Below, one piece after another: positions 50,350 through 56,765 of a DNA stretch of 56,765 nt. The notes under the pieces were generated by a model, which worked only from the letters and a program-made list of their open reading frames with translations, was not told the origin of the DNA and did no database searches. Origin of the DNA: Opitutia bacterium (GTDB lineage Bacteria; Verrucomicrobiota; Verrucomicrobiia; Opitutales; Opitutaceae); contig CANJCM010000022.1 in NCBI GenBank assembly GCA_947472765.1, positions 1 to 56,765 on the forward strand, in the 5' to 3' direction. The translations under genes and the position numbers were made by a program. Numbering within the stretch: the stretch's first letter is position 1; each line of letters starts with the position of its first letter.

Positions 50350-51381
50350 ATGGATCTCCGGACGCACCTTCTCTCCGGCCAGGTGATCCCTGCTCTCCCG
50401 CTCGCGCTGACCCGCACGCGGCGCTGGAACGAACGCCGGCAGACCGCCCTGCTTCGTTACTATCTCGACGCCGGCGCGGGCGGCGTCGCCGTGGGCGTCC
50501 ATTCCACGCAGTTCGTGATCCGCGATCCGAAGATTGGACTCTACGAACCGATCCTGGCCCTCGCGGCGGACACCGTCCGCACGTGGCCTTCCGGTCGTCG
50601 ACCCGTGGCCCTGATTGCGGGACTTTGCGGACTGACCCCTCAGGCCGTGAGTGAGGCACGCATCGCCGCCCGCCACGGTTACCATGCGGGAATGCTCAGC
50701 CTCGGGGCCATGGCGCAAGCCGACGAGCGCGACATCCTGCGACACTGCCGGACCGTGGCAAAGGAGCTGCCGCTCGTGGGGTTCTACCTGCAGCCCGCGG
50801 TCGGCGGACGCGTGCTGTCGCATCGCTTCTGGCGCTCGTTCGCCGCGATCCCGGAAGTCGTCGCGATCAAAATCGCGCCCTTCAACCGCTACCGGACGCT
50901 CGACGTCGTGCGCGCCGTGCTCGAGGCCGGACGCGACGACGTCGCGCTCTACACCGGCAACGACGACAACATCATCGCCGACCTCCTGACGCCGTTCGAA
51001 TTTGCCGGCCGGACGCGCTTCATCGTCGGCGGCCTGCTGGGCCAGTGGGGCGTGTGGACCGAGCGCGCGGTGGCGCTGCTCGACTCGATCAAGACGGCGC
51101 GACCGAAGTCGCGCCTCGATGCGAGCTGGCTCACACGCAACGCCGCCATCACGGATGCGAACGCGGCGATCTTCGATCCGTCACACGATTTCGCCGGGTG
51201 TCTGCCCGGCATCCACGAAGTTCTCCGTCGCCAGGGCCTGCTCGAAACGACGGCCTGCCTCGATCCGCAGGAGTGTCTCTCGCCCGGCCAGGCCGCTGAA
51301 ATCACGCGGGTGACGAAAGCCTATCCCTGGCTCGTGGACGACGCGTTCGTGGCGAAAAATCTGGCGCGATGGCTGGCCTGA
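50350..51381 (+). CDS. Dihydrodipicolinate synthase / N-acetylneuraminate lyase family protein
   Basis: This 343-aa TIM-barrel aldolase-type protein has IPALPLALTRTRRWNERRQT at the start and RYYLDAGAGGVAVGVHSTQF, the family's G..g..v.GttGE-like region in altered form. LVGFYLQPAVGGRVLS and VVAIKIAPFNRYRTLDVVRA follow, where the lysine of AIKI matches the Schiff-base lysine. The family splits or forms 2-keto acids in sugar-acid catabolism or lysine synthesis. The barrel is about 50 residues longer than DapA, with a C-terminal extension (CLPGIHEVLRRQGLLETTAC). The ATG at 50350 is 2 nt after the epimerase stop, showing a tight operon. Confidence 0.85.
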   Translation: MDLRTHLLSGQVIPALPLALTRTRRWNERRQTALLRYYLDAGAGGVAVGVHSTQFVIRDPKIGLYEPILALAADTVRTWPSGRRPVALIAGLCGLTPQAVSEARIAARHGYHAGMLSLGAMAQADERDILRHCRTVAKELPLVGFYLQPAVGGRVLSHRFWRSFAAIPEVVAIKIAPFNRYRTLDVVRAVLEAGRDDVALYTGNDDNIIADLLTPFEFAGRTRFIVGGLLGQWGVWTERAVALLDSIKTARPKSRLDASWLTRNAAITDANAAIFDPSHDFAGCLPGIHEVLRRQGLLETTACLDPQECLSPGQAAEITRVTKAYPWLVDDAFVAKNLARWLA

Positions 51382-51414
51382 GGCGCTGCCGCGGGGAGGC
51401 CGCGCAGGTCCAAC

Positions 51415-51440
51415 TGGATTCTTAGCTGCGCTCAGAATGA
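51415..51440 (-). repeat. Dispersed 26-bp repeat, copy 1
   Basis: Read on the minus strand it begins TCATTCTGAGCG and ends AAGAATCCA. It matches 54421-54446 in 24 of 26 positions. It lies between the DapA-like and MFS genes. Confidence 0.65.
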
Positions 51441-51537
51441 AAAACCTGTTTGCACCCTTTCTAGCGACTCGACGCGCAGAAAGTCTTGGTCGATAGTTCG
51501 GTCATGAGCCCATTCGCCGGCCCCCGGAGCATTCGCC

Positions 51538-52908
51538 GTGGCTGACAACACGAGCGTGCCGGCTGACGCCGACTTTTCCCCACCGGCCAGGGACACCTGC
51601 AGCCTCGAGCCGCGGTTGCAGAACCGGAATGCCTTAATTTTCGCCGGCCAGATCGCCCTGCTATACCTCGCCGCACCGGCGCTCTATGTCGGATTTCTGC
51701 AAGCCGGCTTGTGCAAGCGGCTGAACACCTCCGACACGATCGCCAACCTGCCGAGCACGATCTATCTCTTGATGGCCTTCGGCCCCGTGGCGGTGGCATG
51801 GCTGTTTCCAGAGGCGCGCCTGCTGAAGAAGGTGATGTCCTGGAACTATATCGCGACCGCCCTCATCGGAGTTGGAGTAGCGGCGGTCCTGTTGGCCACC
51901 TCTTCCGCGACCGCCATCATCGGCGCCCTCGTCGTGCACGCGGCCGTGCTCGGCATCACCAATGGCGTGGTTAACGTCCTCGGCTGGGAGGCCTTGAACC
52001 GCGGCGTGGATGCGCGGCTCCGCGGCAAAGCCCTTGGGCTCGCCTACGGTTGGGGCCCGGGCTTCGCGGTCGTCAGTTCGCTGGGCGCGCAACTCCTGCT
52101 CGACGGCAAACTCTTTGGTTGGACGCCGCCCGCGTCACTCCAGATGGGCTATCCCTACAACTACGCGTTCCTCTATGGCGGCAGCAGCATCTGCATGGCC
52201 CTGGCCGCGTACCTCGCCTTGCTTTACCGGATTCCCATCCCGCGCATCGACGTGAAGCGGGAGAGTTTCCAAACCGCGGTGATTGGCGGATTCAAGACCG
52301 TACTCCGGAACCGGCTCCTCCTCATCGCGTGCCTGGCTTACCTCCTGGTCTACTTCGGCAACATGGTGCAAAATAACATGAGCATCTTCACGCGCGAAGC
52401 CGTGGGCCGCCCCCCCGAGGACCTGGCGGGCTACCAACTCACCCTGCGCTTCTCGTTCAAGATGGTCTGTGGTTTCTGGCTCGGATGGTTGCTCGCGCGC
52501 ACCAACCCCAAAGTCCCGCTGCTCATCACCGCCGGGCTCCAGATCGCCGGCGTGCTCTGGGTGCTCTTCGTGCCGGGCTACTGGTTTTTGCTGGCGTTCG
52601 GCATCAACGGCGCAGGCGAATTGTTTGGCGTCTACTACATGAACTATCCGGCGCAGTGTTCGCCGCCGTCGCAGGTGCGCAGCAACATCGCGTTTCTCGC
52701 GTTGATCTCGACCGGAGTGGGACTCTCGCCGGTGTTCTATGGCTGGATTTCCGACACGTGGAGCCTGCGCGCCAGCTTCTGGGCGGCCCTGGTCATCCTC
52801 GTGCTCACCACCATCATGGTGATCGTCGCGCTGCCAAAAAACCCGAAGCCACGCCGGGAAGACATGCGCGAGTCCGACCTCGCACCCGATACCCTCAGTC
52901 GTGAATAA
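51538..52908 (+). CDS. MFS transporter, probable sugar-acid uptake
   Basis: This 456-aa protein has about 12 membrane segments: ALIFAGQIALLYLAAPALYV, TIYLLMAFGPVAVAWLFP, YIATALIGVGVAAVLLATSS, LLLIACLAYLLVYFGNMVQN, FLLAFGINGAGELFGVYYMN and FWAALVILVLTTIMVIVAL. GTG is used as start; no in-frame ATG fits. The sequence differs from the MFS gene at 5.4 kb. It follows the epimerase and DapA-like genes in the same direction after 156 bp, so it may import the sugar or sugar acid that those two enzymes process. This functional link is inferred from position only. Confidence 0.85.
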   Translation: MADNTSVPADADFSPPARDTCSLEPRLQNRNALIFAGQIALLYLAAPALYVGFLQAGLCKRLNTSDTIANLPSTIYLLMAFGPVAVAWLFPEARLLKKVMSWNYIATALIGVGVAAVLLATSSATAIIGALVVHAAVLGITNGVVNVLGWEALNRGVDARLRGKALGLAYGWGPGFAVVSSLGAQLLLDGKLFGWTPPASLQMGYPYNYAFLYGGSSICMALAAYLALLYRIPIPRIDVKRESFQTAVIGGFKTVLRNRLLLIACLAYLLVYFGNMVQNNMSIFTREAVGRPPEDLAGYQLTLRFSFKMVCGFWLGWLLARTNPKVPLLITAGLQIAGVLWVLFVPGYWFLLAFGINGAGELFGVYYMNYPAQCSPPSQVRSNIAFLALISTGVGLSPVFYGWISDTWSLRASFWAALVILVLTTIMVIVALPKNPKPRREDMRESDLAPDTLSRE

Positions 52909-52931
52909 ATGAAGTGCCTGAACGGGGTCAT

Positions 52932-52952
52932 ATCGAGAATTGAGAATTTTGC
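52932..52952. repeat. Short 7-nt tandem array (three units)
   Basis: ATCGAGA and ATTGAGA are followed in phase by ATTTTGC. The words resemble the AATCGAG units of the array at 48115-48149. It lies 24 bp after the MFS stop. Confidence 0.4.
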
Positions 52953-53097
52953 CCTGAAATCGTGGTCGTGCCGCGGTTGAGCGGAGCACGATACGCGTTC
53001 GAGGTGAGCACTGGCGCTCGGCGCCGGTCTCATGGCCGAGGCTTGCGCTCGCGTGTTTCGCTGGGGAACTTTGCACCATGATGCCCGCGATTCCGGA

Positions 53098-53625
53098 ATG
53101 AGAACGCAGCCCAATCCAGCAGTGAAGTTCTGCAGCCTGGTCGTCCTGGCGTTCGTCCTTTTCGGTTGTGCGACGCCACCGACACGATTCACGAGTGCGG
53201 CCTTCACGGTCGACGTTCCTCCGGGCTGGATGCCGCCGGAAGTCAGCCAGGACAGTGCCGTCGCGAGTATCTCCCTGACGAAGGAGCAATCAAAGGCGGC
53301 GTTTGTCCGGGTCCGCTGTGATCGCTTTGTGACGTCCGAAAGACCGACCTTGGAAAAGCTAATCGCCGACCTGGAGGAAACGGCCGGTTTGACGAAGGTC
53401 GCCGATCGAAGGGCGATCGGCGAAGTTCTGGATTTGAAAGGAAATGGACTGCAGGCCAACGCCGTGGCGAAGTCCGACCCAAACAAGAAAATCAGCTTCA
53501 TGGTGTTCCTCCCCAAAGCCGACAGCCGGCTGCCGAATTGTTCACTCACGGTCATCTCGGCGGACATCACGGCCGAGACGAATGTCGATCAGGTGCTTCG
53601 CAGCCTGCGTCTCGCGATCCCTTGA
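53098..53625 (+). CDS. Lipoprotein of unknown function
   Basis: This 175-aa product has a lipoprotein signal (FCSLVVLAFVLFGCATPPTR); the cysteine of LFGC would be lipidated. The mature part reads FTSAAFTVDVPPGWMPPEVS, then VASISLTKEQSKAAFVRVRC and FMVFLPKADSRLPNCSLTVI, a compact alpha/beta domain like those that follow a PsbP- or DcrB-type pattern (..f.vd.P.gW.....). No family is assigned. The ATG of MRTQPNPAVK was chosen over one 22 codons upstream that lacks a signal. It is 68 bp upstream of the channel-like gene in the same direction. Confidence 0.75.
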   Translation: MRTQPNPAVKFCSLVVLAFVLFGCATPPTRFTSAAFTVDVPPGWMPPEVSQDSAVASISLTKEQSKAAFVRVRCDRFVTSERPTLEKLIADLEETAGLTKVADRRAIGEVLDLKGNGLQANAVAKSDPNKKISFMVFLPKADSRLPNCSLTVISADITAETNVDQVLRSLRLAIP

Positions 53626-53693
53626 AACCGGGGCGGACGACTGATCCAATCCGCCCGGCTGCTCTCGCAACTCTTCTTTAACGCTCACCAAAT

Positions 53694-54281
53694 ATGCACA
53701 AAGCCCGACTGGAAGCCTTCAGCGATGGTGTTCTGGCGATCATCATCACGATCATGGTCCTGGAGCTGCATGCGCCGCATGAGGGCACGCTCGAAGCGTT
53801 GAAGACCGTGGCGGTGCCGTTCGTCAGCTACGTGCTGAGCTTTATCTACGTGGGGATCTATTGGAATAATCATCATCACATGCTGCACGCGGCGAAGATC
53901 GCGACCGGGCCGGTCCTTTGGGCCAATCTCCACCTGCTCTTCTGGCTGTCGCTGTTTCCGTTTGTGACCGACTGGATGGGTGCGAGCCACTGGTCACCGC
54001 TGCCGACGGCGGCGTACGGAGCCGTCTTGTTGATGGCGGCATTGGCCTACTGGATTTTGCAGCAGACGATCATCCGCCAGGACGGCACTAACTCGGTGCT
54101 GCAGCGGGCGGTCGGGAGCGACTTGAAGGGCAAGCTCTCGCCCCTGTTTTATCTCACCGGAATCGGTGTCTCATTCTGGCAGCCGCTGATTTCCGCGGTG
54201 CTCTACGTCGCGGTCGCGCTGGTCTGGCTGGTGCCGGATCGCCGGATCGAACGGGTGCTCGCCGAGGCCGACCACAGATAA
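53694..54281 (+). CDS. TMEM175/DUF1211 family potassium channel-like protein
   Basis: This 195-aa membrane protein opens MHKARLEAFSDGVLAIIITI with the family signature R/FSDGV-x-AI at residues 9-15. Five or six further membrane segments follow (VAVPFVSYVLSFIYVGIYWN, WANLHLLFWLSLFPFVTDWM, AVLYVAVALVWLVPD). Bacterial members have one such repeat and form tetrameric potassium-permeable channels; the lysosomal human protein has two. The NHHHMLHAA loop is histidine-rich. It is the third channel-like gene in this window. Its ATG directly precedes the signature. Confidence 0.88.
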   Translation: MHKARLEAFSDGVLAIIITIMVLELHAPHEGTLEALKTVAVPFVSYVLSFIYVGIYWNNHHHMLHAAKIATGPVLWANLHLLFWLSLFPFVTDWMGASHWSPLPTAAYGAVLLMAALAYWILQQTIIRQDGTNSVLQRAVGSDLKGKLSPLFYLTGIGVSFWQPLISAVLYVAVALVWLVPDRRIERVLAEADHR

Positions 54282-54420
54282 CGAAGTTCCTGAAGGGCTC
54301 CTAACCGGGAACCATGCAGTAAAAGCGGCGAATAGCCGCGATAATGCACTGAAAGCGAACGGCCATCTGCGGATAAATTTGGCTGGCTCCACTCGCTCAC
54401 GAGACTGTGTGAATTCCCTG

Positions 54421-54446
54421 TCATTCTGAGCGGAGCGAAGAATCCA
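54421..54446 (+). repeat. Dispersed 26-bp repeat, copy 2
   Basis: It begins TCATTCTGAGCG, differs from the inverted copy at 51415-51440 at two positions, and ends AAGAATCCA. It lies 18 bp upstream of a heptamer array. Confidence 0.65.
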
Positions 54447-54463
54447 CGGCGGATCGTAGAGCA

Positions 54464-54526
54464 TCTCCGCCATCCGTCATCGGCCGTCCGCCTCTCCGCC
54501 CCTCCGATCCTCCGCCCTCCGTCGCG
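54464..54526. repeat. C/T-rich 7-nt tandem array upstream of the PQQ dehydrogenase
   Basis: Units such as TCTCCGC, CATCCGT and CGTCCGC follow in phase, with some 8-nt slips later. The words match the array at 49258-49313. It is 120 bp upstream of the gene start. Confidence 0.6.
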
Positions 54527-54645
54527 CGCTGTGCGCGCGGCGTCCTTGGCGTTGATTTCCGCGGCGGCTTCCCGATAACTTCGCCGCTCTCCTCTTTCAC
54601 GATCACGCGGTTCGCCGCGTTTGATCCGGTGCCTGCCTGTCCCCA

Positions 54646-56271
54646 ATGAAAAATCCCCCTGCCTTCCTCCGCGCCGTCATTCTGCTCGGCGCCACGCTCG
54701 CTGGCGTACTCGGCGTCGTGACCGCGCACGCCCAGACCAACGTTCCCTACGAACGCATCCTCAAGTCGGGTGCCGAGCCGGGCAACTGGCTCACCAACGG
54801 CGGCAACTACTCCGGCCATCGCTACTCCACGCTCGACCAGATCACGTCGGAGAATGTGGCGAAGCTGCGGCCGGCCTGGATTTACCAGCAGGCCGACACC
54901 AGCAAGTGGGAGACCACGCCGCTCGTCGTCGACGGCATCATGTACATCACCGAGCGGCCGAACATCGTCACCGCCCTCGACGCCCGCACCGGTCGCGCGA
55001 TCTGGAACTACCGCCGGCCCTTCCCCGATGACGTCCGCATCTGTTGCGGCACGCCGAATCGCGGCCTGGCCGTCCTCGGTGATGCAGTCTACTTCAACAC
55101 CTTCGACGCCCACCTGGTCTGCCTCGACGCCAACACCGGCCAGGAGCGCTGGGATGTCGTGGTCGAGGATTACAAGATCGGCTACTCGATGACCGGCGCG
55201 CCGCTGGCCGTGAAGGACAAGATCCTCGTTGGCGTGGCGGGCGCGGAGTTTGGCATTCGCGGACTGGTCGACGCGTACGACGCCAAGACGGGCAAGCGCG
55301 TCTGGCGGTTCTGGACGATTCCCGGCCCGGGCGAACCCGGCAATGAGACCTGGGGACCCGGCGACGCCTGGAAGACCGGCGGCGGTTCCACGTGGGGCCT
55401 GGGCACATTCGATCCCGAGCTGAACACGATTTACTGGGGCACGGGCAATGCGGCGCCGGACTACAACGGCGACGATCGTCCGGGCGACAATCTCTGGGCC
55501 AACAGCATCGTCGCGCTCGACGCCGACACCGGAAAACTGAAGTGGGGCTTCCAGGCGACGCCGCATGACCTGCACGATTGGGACGCGAACCAGGTGCCGG
55601 TGCTCATCGACACCGTCGTCAACGGCAAGCCTCGCAAAGTCGTGGTGCAGGCGAACCGCAACGGCTTCTGCTACGTCCTCGATCGCGTCACCGGCCAGTT
55701 CATCACCGGCCAGATGATGATCAAACAGACCTGGACGAAGGGCCTCGACGAGACCGGCCGTCCGATCCTCATCCCCGGCCTCGCACCCTCCGAAGAAGGC
55801 GTGCTCGTCTATCCCGGCCTCGGCGGCGCGGTGAACTGGCCCGGGCCCGCCTACAGCCCGCAGACGAACATGATCTACGTGCAGGCCCAGGAAAACTACG
55901 GCCAGTACTTCTACAAGTACGTCACTCCCTACAAGGCGGGTGAACACTTCGAAAACGGCGGCGGTCGCAATGTGCTCGGCGCCGAGCCATTCGGTGTGCT
56001 CAAGGCGATCGATGTCACGACCGCGAAGGTCCAGTGGGAATTCAAGATTCAGTCGTACGCCCACGCGCCGGCCCTCGCGACGGCGAGCGGCCTCGTGTTC
56101 AGCGGCACCCACGAAGGCCAGGTCTTCGCGCTCGACGCGCGGACCGGCAAGGAGCTGTGGAAGTTCATGGTCGGCACGACCGTTTACGGCGGACCGGTCA
56201 GCTTCCTCGTCGACGGCAAACAGCACATCGCCGTGACCGCGGGCGCGGGACTGTTCGTCTTCGCGCTGTAA
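54646..56271 (+). CDS. PQQ-dependent alcohol dehydrogenase (quinoprotein)
   Basis: This 541-aa periplasmic protein has a signal peptide (AVILLGATLAGVLGVVTAHA). The eight-bladed propeller is visible in repeated ALDARTGRAIWNYR-, CLDANTGQERWDV-, ALDADTGKLKWGF- and FALDARTGKELWKF-type blade ends. The vicinal Cys133-Cys134 pair (RICCGTPNRG) that sits against PQQ is present. The active-site region reads PHDLHDWDANQ, with the catalytic Asp311 and a second Asp313. An acidic residue two positions after the catalytic Asp is typical of the lanthanide-dependent XoxF/PedH-like enzymes. It is shorter than typical methanol dehydrogenases (about 600 aa), has no cytochrome domain and no cytochrome gene beside it, so its electron acceptor is unknown. 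No PQQ synthesis genes are in the window. Confidence 0.9.
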   Translation: MKNPPAFLRAVILLGATLAGVLGVVTAHAQTNVPYERILKSGAEPGNWLTNGGNYSGHRYSTLDQITSENVAKLRPAWIYQQADTSKWETTPLVVDGIMYITERPNIVTALDARTGRAIWNYRRPFPDDVRICCGTPNRGLAVLGDAVYFNTFDAHLVCLDANTGQERWDVVVEDYKIGYSMTGAPLAVKDKILVGVAGAEFGIRGLVDAYDAKTGKRVWRFWTIPGPGEPGNETWGPGDAWKTGGGSTWGLGTFDPELNTIYWGTGNAAPDYNGDDRPGDNLWANSIVALDADTGKLKWGFQATPHDLHDWDANQVPVLIDTVVNGKPRKVVVQANRNGFCYVLDRVTGQFITGQMMIKQTWTKGLDETGRPILIPGLAPSEEGVLVYPGLGGAVNWPGPAYSPQTNMIYVQAQENYGQYFYKYVTPYKAGEHFENGGGRNVLGAEPFGVLKAIDVTTAKVQWEFKIQSYAHAPALATASGLVFSGTHEGQVFALDARTGKELWKFMVGTTVYGGPVSFLVDGKQHIAVTAGAGLFVFAL

Positions 56272-56287
56272 GCACCAACTCGGAGTT

Positions 56288-56350
56288 AACCACCGAGACA
56301 CCGAGACACCGAGAACCCGGTATTCTCCGTGCCTCGGTTTCTCGGTGGTT
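56288..56350. repeat. Inverted repeat containing an 8-nt tandem (CACCGAGA)
   Basis: AACCACCGAGA at 56288-56298 is the exact reverse complement of TCTCGGTGGTT at 56340-56350. The left arm continues as three in-phase copies of CACCGAGA. The right arm has degenerate copies (GCCTCGGT). It lies between the PQQ dehydrogenase stop and the next gene and could act as a terminator, although there is no T-run. Confidence 0.65.
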
Positions 56351-56421
56351 CAACGGTCAGGCTCTGACCATGACACGCCGCAGCGTCGCCGCCATCCCCC
56401 GAAACGGCCAATGATCGCGGT

Positions 56422-56765
56422 GTGAAAATCTACGTCGGACTGCCCCTGTCGGACTCGGATCGCCGGATCATCCTCGAGCGCACGCCCGGTGATCAGGTCT
56501 GGTTCGCCCACCCGACCCAGCCGACGGAAACGGATCGCCGCGCGTTCCTCGAGGCTGAGGTCGCGCTCGGGGCATTCCCGGAGGATCTGCTGACCGCCGC
56601 TCCTCGTTTGCGCTGGCTGCAACTCGGTTCGGCCGGCGTGGACAATCTGCGTCACCTCGATTGGGCCGCGGTCGCGGGACGCCTCACGTGCACCAACATG
56701 CGCGGCGTGTTTGCCGAGCCGATGGTACAGACCGTCCTCGGTGGGATCCTGGCGCTGCTGCGCGG
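56422..56765 (+). CDS. D-isomer-specific 2-hydroxyacid dehydrogenase (3' truncated by window end)
   Basis: The frame starts with GTG and runs to the end of the window, giving 114 residues. It begins VKIYVGLPLSDSDRRIILER and contains RLRWLQLGSAGVDNLRHLDW and TNMRGVFAEPMVQTVLGGIL, which match the substrate-binding N-terminal domain of D-2-hydroxyacid dehydrogenases (QxxsaGvD and N..G....vAE). The NAD-binding Rossmann part is outside the window. An ATG at 56411 is followed by an in-frame TGA after four codons, so the GTG is the only plausible start nearby. Confidence 0.8.
   Translation, partial: MKIYVGLPLSDSDRRIILERTPGDQVWFAHPTQPTETDRRAFLEAEVALGAFPEDLLTAAPRLRWLQLGSAGVDNLRHLDWAAVAGRLTCTNMRGVFAEPMVQTVLGGILALLR

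Larger units (their letters stand above)
54282..54645. other. Intergenic stretch filled with repeats
   Basis: This 364-bp gap between the TMEM175-like and PQQ dehydrogenase genes holds a GCGGC/GCCGC hairpin at 54325-54339 flanked by near-direct repeats (ATGCAGTAAAAGC and ATGCACTGAAAGC). It also holds the dispersed 26-bp repeat and a C/T-rich heptamer array. No gene or terminator with a T-run is seen. Confidence 0.55.

Noticed and set aside
54421-56301. A 626-codon minus-strand frame
   Set aside because: Antisense to the PQQ dehydrogenase, of shadow-type composition.
1-56765. CRISPR array, prophage, transposase or toxin-antitoxin pair
   Set aside because: No regularly spaced identical repeats, no phage structural or integrase gene and no transposase frame were found. 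The hairpins and arrays described are too short and irregularly spaced for CRISPR.

Overview
The window is a GC-rich, gene-dense piece of a bacterial chromosome. The organism is most likely a member of Verrucomicrobiota, probably Opitutaceae-like. The reasons are the paired DUF1592 (cytochrome-type) and DUF1552 (Tat-exported) genes, a sulfatase, a DUF1080 protein, a DUF6268 outer-membrane protein, LpxK and a heptosyltransferase (so Gram-negative), and the style of the intergenic repeats. This is inference from gene families, since no rRNA or tRNA gene was seen.

Layout. 1-5.3 kb: 3' part of a fused nuclease/ATP-dependent DNA ligase, a DUF3108 protein, a family 9 glycosyltransferase and a convergent, overlapping 3-methyladenine glycosylase. 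5.4-8.4 kb: an MFS transporter, the rplU-rpmA pair with its terminator, and two small membrane proteins. 8.5-13.5 kb (minus strand): a voltage-gated cation channel, TerC, an HPF-like protein, and pheA behind scpB. 13.7-19.1 kb (plus): ilvD, pgi, a 54-aa lipoprotein, rsmI and a Ppx/GppA phosphatase. 19.3-26.0 kb (minus): an RluD-type pseudouridine synthase, a Kv-type channel, an outer-membrane protein, adenosine deaminase, an M29 aminopeptidase and lpxK. 26.2-32.7 kb (plus): a class V aminotransferase, topoisomerase III, a coiled-coil protein and class II aldolase. 32.9-43.1 kb: two back-to-back DUF1592-DUF1552 operons, one ending in an ankyrin protein and the other in a small secreted protein. 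43.2-56.8 kb: sulfatase, TonB-like protein, DUF1080 protein, aldo-keto reductase, acetyltransferase, an epimerase/DapA-like/MFS catabolic group, a lipoprotein, a TMEM175-like channel, a PQQ dehydrogenase and the 5' end of a D-2-hydroxyacid dehydrogenase.

Most genes are housekeeping or envelope genes. The less ordinary content is mainly in the intergenic DNA. First, there is a family of REP-like hairpins: a GTAG, GGAG or GTGG head next to a 7-10 bp stem, usually in inverted pairs, with stems that covary between copies. Second, there are degenerate tandem arrays with a 7-nt period that begin or end exactly at gene boundaries, and in two cases sit where a normal start codon is missing. Third, two near-identical hairpins each abut the ATG of one of two divergent genes (lpxK and an aminotransferase).

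I see no CRISPR array, prophage, transposase or obvious defence island in the window.
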